Shown here: positions 47,053 through 57,618 of the stretch, one piece after another
How the letters are laid out: each line of letters starts with the position of its first letter
How positions within the stretch are numbered: the first letter of the stretch is position 1
Source of the DNA: Luzula sylvatica
Taxonomy: Eukaryota; Streptophyta; Magnoliopsida; Poales; Juncaceae
Direction: 5' to 3'
Assembly (NCBI GenBank): GCA_946800325.1
Contig: OX326958.1
Coordinates: forward strand, 63,778,366-63,842,365
Length of the DNA: 64,000 nucleotides
Notes under the pieces: model-generated
What the model saw: only the letters and a program-made list of their open reading frames with translations
The model's database searches: none
What the model was told of the DNA's origin: nothing
Translations under genes and position numbers: made by a program

Positions 47053-48675
47053 GTAAATTTCATTACGGAAATTAAAATCAATTATTGTCAAAATATTATA
47101 AACTAGCTATAACCCCGCGCAATTGCGCGGGGCAGGTTGATTTGTTTTTTTTTTATGATTTGTGCTTTTTCTGTATTTATTTTTCGGCAGCGTTGTATTG
47201 GCCAGTGATTCGATGTGTGTGGTGTTGTGGATTTTGCACTGGTCACTCGATGATGTTGCAGGAATGTTTCGTTCAAAGCATGGATGTCTTTAGAATGCAT
47301 TAAACACCAGGGCATGTTTATGTAAAAGAATATATTGTAAAAGAATATCTATGTTGTGTTCTTTTTATCATTATTTTGTGTAAGTTTTTTAGGGAAAAAA
47401 TATAAAAATCAAATATATATAATGTATGAAATATTAAAATTGTATAAATATAATATATAATAATTTTTTTAATTATTATATGCTCCAAAAATATGAAGAT
47501 TTTTTTTAATTAATAGAAAATAATTTTTTTTTAATTACTACATATATAAATTTAGGTGTTTTTATAATATCCAATAATTTAATGAGTTTTTTGAAATTTT
47601 TCCGTATATAATTTATTAAAAAAAAATATGAATGAACTTGATCCATGATGGACCAAAATTCATGTAATTTTTTAATTAGTGGGTTTATATAGATCATGTT
47701 AAAATAAAAAATCATATACTATAGATCTTTTTGATCAAGATCAAGTGGACTTTGGTTTTTAATTTTTTAATTAGTGGGTTTGTTTTTAATTTTTTTTATT
47801 GAATTGTTGTTGTCAAGTGGACTTTGGTTTGTATTTGTGGATTGGTTCGTTCCGAACTACTAATAATTGTTGGCACAGTGTCATGTTTCTTTGTGACAAT
47901 TGATGGAGATAATCTGCAAAGTATGGGTGCTACAAAATATTTTCTTCACACACAAAACGAAAGTTTAAGACGCGTCACATTGTACTGATCATTACAAATT
48001 GTTCATACACAAAATGGGGGTTCACGATGAGTCATAAAACAGTCTTTGCTACAAACAAAATGGTTTATCTTCATAACAAAACATACATTGTTAAATGTAT
48101 TCAAAATATTTCTAACGGAGATCTTATCTTCGAAAGGTTTGGTGGTGCTTCTTATGTTTTTCACGCGTTTTCCGGTTCTGACCTGAAGATTTGGTTGCAA
48201 AAAATTATTTCAAAAAGCATGTATATGTGTTTTTTTTATCTAAAAATGCAATTAGAGTGAATTAGATTTTATTCATACCTTTACTAATAAAAATATGTCG
48301 ATTGTTGGATCTTACCACTAATATAATCTGAAAAGAAAAGGACAATACAAAAGAAGAAAATAAAGATCGAGACCTTGATTTAGCAAACGGTGAGACGACG
48401 AAAGGGGTTTTGGAAATACTGACACGTCTACAATTTGATTAATTCTATTGAGCTATTAGGAATTTTCGAAATAAAAATATCAATTATATATAGGGGCATT
48501 TCAGTAATTAATCAAACATGTTGATAGTAATTGAGTCTCCTAGGATCTACGAAATGCGAAAACTGTCTAAAGCCTAAACCATAAATCCTTATCTGAAAAA
48601 AAAAACACAAAACAATACATTATTAAAAGGGCAACTTGAAAAAATATATATTAAGATTTAAAAAAAAATAATGAC

Positions 48676-48941
48676 CTGGCGGAAACTCAACGAACCAGCA
48701 CGATACGTTTTCGAAACGAAAACCTTCTTATACACTTCCTTACGAAGAACCTCTCCAGTTTCGTAATGTTTTGCAATGCTAAAAAACGTGGCCCTGTAAA
48801 ATGAATTTTTTTTGTTACAAAAACCGCCTCTCGATATTATGAAAATTACAAAAAGCTCACAAACCTGTGACAGCAACAATTCTCCATCAATTGAGACGGT
48901 GATTCCACCGCATCCCATTCGATGCCTCTGATACCTTGCAT
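48676..48941 (-). pseudogene. Organellar/thimet oligopeptidase (M3) fragment
   Basis: Minus-strand exons 48941-48865 and 48793-48676, joined across an intron, read GIRGIEWDAVELPSQLMEN, CCYHR, then SIAKHYETGEV and KTYRAGSLSFRQ. This is the segment just after the zinc site in plant M3 oligopeptidases, which degrade transit peptides and short peptides. The zinc-binding HExxH exon is not recognisable, and most of the gene is absent. It is a transduplicate inside the nested Helitron. Upstream minus-strand exon-like pieces (49632-49205) belong to something I cannot identify. Confidence 0.8.
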
Positions 48942-49273
48942 GCCCATAATTCGAATCGTTTCAATGATGTTTGAGAAGAACCGCTGCTCCCGTGTCAGGA
49001 AATATCGCCTTTATTCTCTGTAAAAAGTAAACATTATATAAATATAGAATATTAACAATAAAACGAACATACTATTCTTGGATTTATATGATAATTGCTA
49101 TTTTGAGGTATTTAGAAGGGCATATATGAAATTCTACAAACACTATATATATGGCTGTGAATTTGAAAATTAATGACAACTTTTCGCTCATACCTGGAAT
49201 TCACCTGTTTCTTGAATGAGAGTTTGCCCAAATACCCTCGATAATTTCCAAAATTCCGCTTGTTCTCCTTTCG

Positions 49274-50761
49274 AATATAGAACTGCAATTCATGTATGAA
49301 CAACTCCACCTTCAAAGAAAATTATAAATTACGCAATCAGTCGTGGTGATCAGTGAATTGAAAACATAGAAATAAAAAATTTGGGACTTACAATTGCGCG
49401 CATTCCTCCTGAATTGATGAACAAACCACTTGCTTCACCTAATTGGCGAATCGCTCCGATTAAATCTGAAGGAAAACAATTTAAATCAAAACAAAAATAA
49501 AATCTTGATTCATATTATGCGGTACTAACATGAATTCAACAGCATGCAACAGAGCGCGTGTCCGACAGTTCCGACAATCCGTCGCCATCTTTCTCTGATA
49601 AGATCCATTCTGAGGCATTTTCGCCTACCAATAAACACACCAATAATCCATTAGCATTACTGACCAAATACCAAAAGAAATTCGGCCAAATTCAGAACAA
49701 ATAACACAAAAGAAATCTTTCCCTACTCATCTGTCAATCGTTCTTCAACGAAAAGAAGGCAGAAGTGCAAAGACCTCCGTAAAGCTTGAACGAAGTTGTC
49801 TGAAGAACGACATCTCTCTTTCGTTTACTCTCCGTAAAGCTGGAAGAAGCGACTATAGGTGAAGTGCACTCGGACAAAACCGCTAGTGTCGAATCTTCCC
49901 CGTTTCGTGCCGGTTTGGCGGAGCTTTCGTGCCGATTTTGCCGCTATATCGTCCCCATGGTTTCATCTAGGGTTAGGGTTCGAACATATTGAAAGGGAGA
50001 AGCAAAGGGAGGCGATAAATATAGAACTGCAATTCATGTATGAACAACTCCACCTTCAAAGAAAATTATAAATTACGCAATCAGTCGTGGTGATCAGTGA
50101 ATTGAAAACATAGAAATAAAAAATTTGGGACTTACAATTGCGCGCATTCCTCCTGAATTGATGAACAAACCACTTGCTTCACCTAATTGGCGAATCGCTC
50201 CGATTAAATCTGAAGGAAAACAATTTAAATCAAAACAAAAATAAAATCTTGATTCATATTATGCGGTACTAACATGAATTCAACAGCATGCAACAGAGCG
50301 CGTGTCCGACAGTTCCGACAATCCGTCGCCATCTTTCTCTGATAAGATCCATTCTGAGGCATTTTCGCCTACCAATAAACACACCAATAATCCATTAGCA
50401 TTACTGACCAAATACCAAAAGAAATTCGGCCAAATTCAGAACAAATAACACAAAAGAAATCTTTCCCTACTCATCTGTCAATCGTTCTTCAACGAAAAGA
50501 AGGCAGAAGTGCAAAGACCTCCGTAAAGCTTGAACGAAGTTGTCTGAAGAACGACATCTCTCTTTCGTTTACTCTCCGTAAAGCTGGAAGAAGCGACTAT
50601 AGGTGAAGTGCACTCGGACAAAACCGCTAGTGTCGAATCTTCCCCGTTTCGTGCCGGTTTGGCGGAGCTTTCGTGCCGATTTTGCCGCTATATCGTCCCC
50701 ATGGTTTCATCTAGGGTTAGGGTTCGAACATATTGAAAGGGAGAAGCAAAGGGAGGCGATA
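49274..50761. repeat. Tandem duplication, two 744-bp copies
   Basis: 49274-50017 and 50018-50761 appear essentially identical by eye (period 744). The unit contains minus-strand exon-like pieces (MPQNGSYQRKMATDCRNC; GAIRQLGEASGLFINSGG; VELFIHELQFYIRKENK at the edge) with splice-like ends. Function unknown. High identity implies a recent event. Confidence 0.92.
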
Positions 50762-51100
50762 CGTCAGCCATAGAGATCGCCGTCGTCTTCCGTCATCGTC
50801 ACCACCGTTTCGCCTAAATTTTCGCCTTCTAGGGTTCATGTCGGTACAGCCGTCCTTTTTTTCTTTTTTCTGGTCGCGAAAATGAGGAGAGAGAGAGAGG
50901 GGAAGGGGAGTAAGTGTGTGAGTCTGTGATATGTCTGGGTAGACTCGGCTCATATGAACCGTCACATGATAGCATGCAGTGGTCCTTGTGAGCCGAGTGC
51001 ATTCAATTTTCTACCGTCAGATCTTGATCGGACGGCCCAAAATAGAGCGGCGACGTGGCCTAATGAGAGGAGAGCAAAAGGGGTAGCATTATATTAATTT

Positions 51101-51969
51101 AAATAATGTGAGGGGTATAAAGGATATTTGGTGGTTATTGTGGCTGAATACGAAATTATTCCTTTCAGATATAACTGGACCTCACATAATAAATATTTTG
51201 ATTTTTTGGGGTCGTTTAATGTTTTGAACAACGAAATTATGATGTTTTTTTTTTATATGGGCACTCATCTATAACCTTATATGATTTATATTTTTAAATT
51301 GGGGAATCGATTCTTTCAACAGTGGATCAACTATTGAAAACCACAAATTCAAAGCTGAACTCCATTAATTCTATCCACAATGTAGAGAGAGAATAATACC
51401 CCAAAAAACCTCGAGTCCATCGAAGAAACTTGAAGGCGTCAGATTATACTTTTTACAGGGGTATATCCACAATTTCGAATCTTTTATATAACTTTCTTTT
51501 TTAACAGTGAGGTAATAAACACTAGAGGCGCATAAATTCGATCAGACAGGAGAGGATCTCAAGATAAAATACAAGAAAATAATGGTTTTATTCATTTAAC
51601 CCCTTTCATTTTATTTAACCCCCTCAGATTTCTTTTTATGGTAGGTAGAGCATAGTACGTTCGGAGAGATATCAGATAGAATGGTGGATGAGAGAGAAAG
51701 AGAAGTAGCCAAATCAGTTGAAGAAAATAAAGCACTCTTGGTCACTCTTTAGAGTCTAGACCTCATGTAAACTCGACTTTGGATTTAAGCTCATTGATTT
51801 TTTGTAATTGCAAATTTGCAATCTAACGCTATCTTCAATTTTTCAAGGTTGAAAATGGCGAGAGACAAATTCAGGTAATCTCAAAAATATTTTTGTTGAA
51901 TATTCCAAAATTTGAATTGCTTTTATAAATTCGAGAAGTCCAGGGGTTTTTTTAGAATTTATCACTATA
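51101..51969. other. Golgin-derived intron/exon remnants
   Basis: Between the nested Helitron and the Mutator-like element. A coiled-coil exon remnant lies near 51680-51775 with an in-frame stop, and a short one at 51848-51873 ends at a GT donor. The rest is non-coding. Confidence 0.45.
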
Positions 51970-52334
51970 TTATTGTTAGGAAATTTTTTGGATATAACCA
52001 AGTTTTTAAACGAAATTCGAAAAATAACCAGGTTTTGAAAATATTTCTGAAAATGTATTTTGCGCTGAATGGTTCAGCGCCTTTTGTAAAAGGCGAGGTA
52101 TGGTTCCGCGCCTTTCTTAATTTCAAATTAATTACGTCGTTGGTTGGTTAATTTGTAATTAGAGAAAGGCGCGGTATGGTTCAGCGCCTAGCGAGGTATG
52201 GTTCCGCGCCTTTCGTAATTTCAAATTAATTCCCAGGCTATTTTCTTCCTTTCTTTCCCTCTTCTCTCTTCTTTCATCTTTTTTGGGAAATTTTCAAAAA
52301 AACCCCTATCTTTTTTGGTAATTATTTTACATAA

Positions 52335-53483
52335 TTAGTAACTAATTTCGATATCGACAACGGTACTTGGATCTCTCATTTGTAACATCTTCATATACGA
52401 TGGTAAATCGGCATAAGAATCGTCCCATTTTCCATAAATTATGGCAATTGCATCTGACCGTGCTTGCCATGCAACCTTATAACTAATTTCGATATGATAT
52501 TCCTTAAAAACGAATTCTTTAATGTTATGAACACTAATAGTTATATCTTGACGCAAATTGGGAAGGATCATCAAACAAATGTGTTCGGGATTTAATTGAC
52601 GATTTTGAGATCCAAGACCGGAATTAACACACGTATGTCCACCTTTGAATTTAGTAATTTTCCACGAGATTCCATATTTCGGCACAATTGCACGCAATCT
52701 CCACTCACATTCATTTTGAACACATCGAATTTGATATTCACTCGTATTACTTTTCTCTACCCGAAACTGGACAAAATTCTTAATCGACCAATCTCTCAAT
52801 TGGTTTTGCATTTCTTTCTTCGTTTCAAATAATAGCCCGTGCCAAGATTTCTCGGATGATAAATCATTTTTTTCATCATTGTCGTCATCTTCTTCTTCAC
52901 ATACCATTAAATCCACCCATTCGTCATCTTCAAAAATTTCGGGGATATCCTCCGTCATATTCATTCCATTTATCCACGTCCCGCCTTGACTAGATTCACG
53001 AATCACGTAATCTATATCAATTTCTGGAACACTATTTTCACTACTACCATCGTCTTCCTCCATTTCTTCTTCTTCTTCTTCCTCCTCCTGCATATCTTCT
53101 TCTAATTCTACGCGCCTTGAGGGTACTGAGGGTCCGGCAAAATGTTCGGATGACCCGGGATGACCCGAATAATTAGCTCTTTGTTCAACAAACAATTGAT
53201 TGTAACCTCCGGTAATATTTGCCATCATCATGTTTAAACTTGAATCACTATTAATTTCAACAATATTCCAAACTCCTGATTGAAATAGCCAATTCGTTTT
53301 CAGTATTATATCATACATTTCTGTATTTATTCCAGTGTAATTACGAACTAAATTTATCAAATCCGTAAAATTACTTCCGTTTGGTAAAATTACTAACGTA
53401 CTTCTGCCTCCTTCATAACGGGGTATATTTCCGTCCCTAACAATATAACCCCCCCAAAAAATGCAAAAAGACGCCCCTTCCAT
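52335..53483 (-). CDS. MuDR-type transposase, DNA-binding part only
   Basis: 382 residues. Residues 1-100 resemble the ubiquitin-fold-like N-terminus of plant MULE proteins. An acidic linker (EEEEEEEEMEEDD) follows, then the Cys/His DNA-binding domain (FETKKEMQNQLRDWSIKNF, CVQNECEWRLRA, KFKGGHTC) and a helical segment (YKVAWQARSDAIAIIYGKWD). The frame stops at DPSTVVDIEISY, where the DDE catalytic domain would begin; that domain is missing, so the product cannot transpose DNA. If made, it could bind the element's ends. The start ATG at 53483 gives the longest frame; an upstream exon is not excluded. Confidence 0.85.
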   Translation of the reverse strand: MEGASFCIFWGGYIVRDGNIPRYEGGRSTLVILPNGSNFTDLINLVRNYTGINTEMYDIILKTNWLFQSGVWNIVEINSDSSLNMMMANITGGYNQLFVEQRANYSGHPGSSEHFAGPSVPSRRVELEEDMQEEEEEEEEMEEDDGSSENSVPEIDIDYVIRESSQGGTWINGMNMTEDIPEIFEDDEWVDLMVCEEEDDDNDEKNDLSSEKSWHGLLFETKKEMQNQLRDWSIKNFVQFRVEKSNTSEYQIRCVQNECEWRLRAIVPKYGISWKITKFKGGHTCVNSGLGSQNRQLNPEHICLMILPNLRQDITISVHNIKEFVFKEYHIEISYKVAWQARSDAIAIIYGKWDDSYADLPSYMKMLQMRDPSTVVDIEISY

Positions 53484-53559
53484 GCTTGCACTACAAGTTG
53501 TTCTTGTGTCAAATTTATTTTCAATTCTTAATTTTTCAAATTATTTTTTGAACAATTTT

Positions 53560-53935
53560 TTTTTATAATTTAAACCCTAACTTCATTCTTATTTTAACCC
53601 TAATTTAAATATCATTTTTGCAATTTAAACCCTAATTTCATTCATATTCTAACTAATCCTAATTTAAATGTCAGTTTTGCAATTTAAACCCTAAATTAAT
53701 TCCTAATTTAACTCAAATAATTTTTTGCAATTTAAACCCTAACTCAATTCCTAATTTAAACCCTAACTTAATTCCTAATTAAAACCCTAACTTAATTCCT
53801 AATTTAACTCAAATACATTTTTGCAATTTAAACCCTAACTCTATTCCTAATTTAAACCCGAACTTAATTCCTAATTAAAACCCTAACTTAATTACTAATT
53901 TAAATGTCATTTTTGCAATTTAAACCCTAACTTCT
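53560..53935. repeat. AAACCCTAA-rich interspersed repeat in the MULE
   Basis: Repeated TTTAAACCCTAACTTAATTCC and TTTTTGCAATTTAAACCC units. The core AAACCCTAA equals the plant telomere unit by sequence, but it is separated by AT-rich spacers, so this is not a telomeric tract. It lies in the 5' leader of the transposase. Confidence 0.7.
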
Positions 53936-54644
53936 TTGTAAATCCTAACTTTTAAACAAAAAATTCATATCAAACATTCATATCAAAAAATCCATATCAA
54001 AAAATTCATATCTAGCACAAATATAACTAAAATAATCTAAGAAAAATAATTAAATATAAAAAAATGTACCTTGATAAGTGAACAAACTTCAAATCTGGTC
54101 CGAATCTGAAATTTTCAATTCTCTAAATCAAAATCTGTCTAAAATCTGTCATTTTAAACAAATTTTCAATATAAATAAGAAAAAATAACAACACGTACCT
54201 TAAAATCTCTTTTTATCAACAAAACTCCACCAAATCTGCCCCAAAACTGCACCAAACCGAGGAGAAGAAAGAAAGAAAGAAGAAGAAAGAAAAGAAAAGA
54301 AGAAGCGGCGGTTTTAGGGTTACAGAGGAAAGGCGGGGTACCATTCCGCGCTAGGCGCTAAACCATTCAGCGCCTTGTACACGTGGTAAGATCTGGAGAA
54401 AAGGCGGGGAACCATTCCGCGCCTGGCGCTGTATCATTTGTCGCCTCTGATTAGTTAATTATTAACCGCCACAATCAACCAATGAACACGTTATTAAGGA
54501 AGGCGCGGAACCATACCTCGCCTTTTACAAAAGTCGTTGAATGGTTCAGCGCAAAATACATTTTCAGAAATATTTTCAAAACTTAGCTATTTTTCGAATT
54601 TCGTTTAAAAACTTGGTTATATCAAAAAAAATTCCTTATTGTTA

Positions 54645-55179
54645 TTACTTTATTATAATTATTAATTGTTTTGCACTAAATACTAAAAAAGAATCGCAAG
54701 GTCTCAATAGTGAAATTGCGGAACAACAAATTCTGGTACATTTACATTTTGCAGAAAAACCTATAATATGAAATATAATATTAGTTGAGGGCTAATTTGA
54801 AAAATTTCTCAGGTTTTAGCAAAGACAAGCTCAGAGAGAGGAAGAATTCGACACACTCGAAGACATATTTTGGCATTACAAGTAACTTTTTCGAAAACAA
54901 ACTGAAAATTCCAAATTTTGAAACCAAAGTCAATTTTTTATAATTTTTAGGAAGAACTAGACCGTGGAAACCGTCTACGTCGCCAACAGGTGCTTACTTT
55001 ATGAGAAAAAAAATTCAAATATGCCCAACTTTTTTTAGTATTAAAAAACCCTAACTTTCCTTAGTATTTATTCCTCTTTATTTTAATCCTCTTTTTTGAG
55101 TAAAAAAAGTTTTTTCAGTTTAAATATTTTGTAATAATTAATTGTTTCACAATAATTTTGTATAATTTATTGATATCAG
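54645..55179. other. Golgin-derived remnants between MULE and GRIP exon
   Basis: Exon-like pieces at about 54816-54881 and 54951-54990 with AG and GT borders, in the orientation of the GRIP exon. Remaining sequence is AT-rich intron. Confidence 0.45.
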
Positions 55180-55292
55180 GAAAGGAAATAATGCTTAAAG
55201 ATATGAGTTGAGAAATATGGAGAGGCCGCAAAAGAGAGAAGGAATTGATATAACCTACCTCAAAAATATCGTTCAGAAACCCTTCGAAACTG
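55180..55292 (+). pseudogene. Captured GRIP-domain exon of a golgin
   Basis: Exon between AG (55178-55179) and GT (55293-55294) encoding KREGIDITYLKNIVQKPFET. This is the hallmark start of the GRIP domain, which targets golgins to the trans-Golgi through ARL1. The rest of the domain (next exon) is absent. An upstream in-frame stop shows it is a relic. It identifies the parent of the coiled-coil exons in the large Helitron. Confidence 0.8.
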
Positions 55293-55763
55293 GTAATTAA
55301 ATAAAAAAAATAAAGGATCATTTTGGAAAATGGGACTGAATATTTATGTTCTTTTAACTATTTTTCCATCTTCCTTGCTATTTTACAAATGAAACTAGCA
55401 AAAGAATATCATCCAATCTCATCTCATCTTATTCATAGAAAACCTGTAATGTGTATTGTATCTTGCTTTTATGTATTTATAATCTGTTTTGGTTTTGTAT
55501 ATTCTTATTCTTATACATTATGAATTTAAAGATTACAATAGATATTTATGTGTTATTGTTTTTATTGTATTATGTTGCCATGATAATTAATAACCTATTA
55601 ATAATGTTGGTTATTTAAATGAAGAGAGAGGATCAGTTTTAATTGGAGATATAATGAGTATATAATGAATAAGATTTGTGCTTACAATGTTTTCAAGTAA
55701 ATTTTTATTTTATCATAAACACTAAACTGAAAAGTCCGCAGCGAAGCACGGGAATTTTCCTAG

Positions 55764-55900
55764 TAATATTTAAAGGGATAGGCGATGAATCGTGATTCGA
55801 ATTGTTGACAATTGGTGCTTTGCTTATTCATTGTTCTTATTTCTACATAAAATTGTTAATTAACTTCAAAAGATGTTATAGCAAACAAGAAGAATCTCAA
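55764..55900. other. Continuation of the WAK unit D 3' flank
   Basis: TAATATTTAAAG, GATAGGCGATGAATCGTGATT and the following bases match the flank of unit B from about 16978. This shows that the 10.3-kb Helitron interrupts one ancestral flank. Confidence 0.9.
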
Positions 55901-55910
55901 AACTCAACCA

Positions 55911-56126
55911 TTATATAATTGGCTCCCAAAACTCAACCAAACACCTTTCATGCATCAATCGATGGTGTTTAAATAGATTGATTGGATTCCTAAATGGATT
56001 GATTGGATCTCTTAATTGAATCAATTTATTTAACCATTGATTAGGGAGGGATCTAATCAATCCATTTAAATACCCTCGATCGACGCATCAAATGTGTTTG
56101 TGTGAATTTTGGGAGCCAAGTATATT
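55911..56126. mobile_element. Small inverted-repeat element (MITE)
   Basis: The left arm TTGGCTCCCAAAACTCAACC and right arm GTGTGAATTTTGGGAGCCAA are imperfect inverted repeats that extend inward through CATCAATCGAT / ATCGACGCATC. No clear target duplication. Beyond it, 56150-56200 matches part of the 160-bp tandem unit at 30801-31290. Confidence 0.65.
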
Positions 56127-56444
56127 TTTCCCCGATATAAAAGAAGGAGAATCTTACTTGTATCGGCGATTTTCGTGCATTCAAGTCTGAAACTCCTGCT
56201 TTATTTTATGCTTGAATGCTTCTACTTGAAAAGTGCTATCACTAAACAAACACCATGCAATGGCAAACGAACAATCCATCAACTCCTCTTCATAGCAAAA
56301 GATGCCTAATTTTACAAAATAAAATTATCAATAAGCAAGCACCTAAATAACCAATTATATTTTGACCTCTCACAGTGCAAGGAATGTTTATTATTTAAAA
56401 TCTCCTAATAAATTGGAGATTTGGGATCAACGAAGATGAAGGCA

Positions 56445-56702
56445 TCACATTAAGCTCATATTCAAATTGCACAACCTTGATACATAAGATTTTGAGTTAC
56501 AATCTAAGAAGTTCAAACTTCTGAGAAATATTCCATACCTATGGGGAAACAAATCATCCGGAATATTCACGAATATATTACTCGGATCATCCTCATCTCC
56601 GTTAAGAAACAGTGTGTGAACCATGACCATAGCATCTGAATAATTACTCTCCGGCAAGAGGCATCTCGATTGAAACACTTTTTTACATAGTATTGTTCAA
56701 AT
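56445..56702 (-). pseudogene. Unrecognised coding fragment, downstream half
   Basis: Minus-strand reading of an exon-like segment (RCLLPESNYSDAMVMVHTLF, then NGDEDDPSNIF) ending at a GT-like donor after FPHR. It is separated from the fragment at 63594-63914 by the hAT element, whose 8-bp duplication GTTCAAAT marks the original junction. Product family not recognised. Confidence 0.4.
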
Positions 56703-57618
56703 CATGGTTCTGAATATCGGATTCGGAATCGGACTCGGTTGGCTCCGGAGACTTGGGACTCGGTCGACTCAGACAAGACTCGGCCGAGTCAAAAAAAAAA
56801 AAAAAAATCGGACTGTGAGTAAAAAAATCGAAAAAAATAGAAAAAAAATAAAAACAATTATTTTAAAAATAAATAAACATTCATAAACATGATACACACA
56901 AATTCAACTCATAAAATCCAAATTACTACAATAAAAAAAATAACATTACATAACAAAATTAGTACATTAAAAAAATTCTACTGCCAAAAACTGTGACGAA
57001 CGGGTTGCATTATATAATCATCATCCTCATATTGATCATGAGGAGGAAAATACATTTGTAAATTTGTATTGTCGAAAATATTCATCATTGAGTTGAAGAG
57101 TGAGCGGTTTTCGTGTTGTGTGTTACCAATATACTGATCGGAATAGTTTTAATTGTTTGCGCTTGCAGTTAAACTTATATCCATTCCTGAAAAACTAGAT
57201 CACTCACTATATGTGGTACCATAATTAGAGCCACTTAACCCTGCGATGTCGTCATAATAGTACGATGCCTGGAGGTTCCTCTGCAAATAAGGATTGTCTT
57301 TCCTTTGCCTAACCCGATCTCTTTCATACAAACTTGTGAGCCTCACATTGATGATAATTGAAAGTTTGGAATGACATATTATTCTTAATGGATGAAAGTC
57401 AAATTTAAAGATGATACACGGAAGTTGGGAACTGGCATATTATACTAAAGTTCAAAGTTGATGAAACATGAAAGTTTAATTCAAAAATTATATTCATTTC
57501 CATTTTGAAAAAATATATAACAGCTCTTGAATACAAGGACATAACAATCTTAAAAAAAAAAAAAATTATCGGAAAATCGGATCCGATTTATCCGGGTGAA
57601 ACTCGGCTCGGCTGTGAC

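Larger units (their letters stand above)
47104..51100 (-). mobile_element. Nested Helitron carrying a peptidase fragment
   Basis: Minus-strand element whose 3' end is A|CTAG at 47104 plus the hairpin CCCCGCGCAATTGCGCGGGG. Its first ~650 bp match the Helitron at 9027; it then diverges into captured gene sequence. The 5' end is estimated near 51100, where GACGTGGCC, AAAAGGGG and GCATTATATTAATT resemble the 5' ends of the relatives. It splits the golgin remnants of the host Helitron. Confidence 0.65.
51979..54635 (-). mobile_element. Mutator-like element with long terminal inverted repeats
   Basis: The exact 9-bp target duplication TTATTGTTA (51970-51978 and 54636-54644) and terminal inverted repeats of about 150-200 bp, beginning GGAAATTTTTTGGATATAACC-like on the left and GGAATTTTTTTTGATATAACC-like on the complement of the right, define a 2657-bp MULE. 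Inner TIR regions hold dense palindromic GGCGCGG...CCGCGCC motifs. It encodes only the N-terminal part of a MuDR-type transposase. Confidence 0.93.
45498..55763 (+). mobile_element. Large gene-carrying Helitron, about 10.3 kb
   Basis: The right end reads CCGCAGCGAAGCACGGG, AATTTTC, CTAG (55760-55763) then T, a plant Helitron 3' terminus. Removing 45498-55763 joins GTTTAAA to TAATATTTAAAG and restores the WAK 3' flank found intact at about 16970 in unit B, so the insertion limits come from a paralogous empty site. The 5' end begins TTTACCCTCTTATTAA rather than the usual TC. The interior holds GRIP-golgin exons on the + strand, a second Helitron, and a Mutator-like element. No Rep/helicase gene is present. 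Confidence 0.82.

Noticed and set aside
53560..53935. Interstitial telomere tract
   Set aside because: The CCCTAAA words are separated by AT-rich spacers and do not form an uninterrupted TTTAGGG array.
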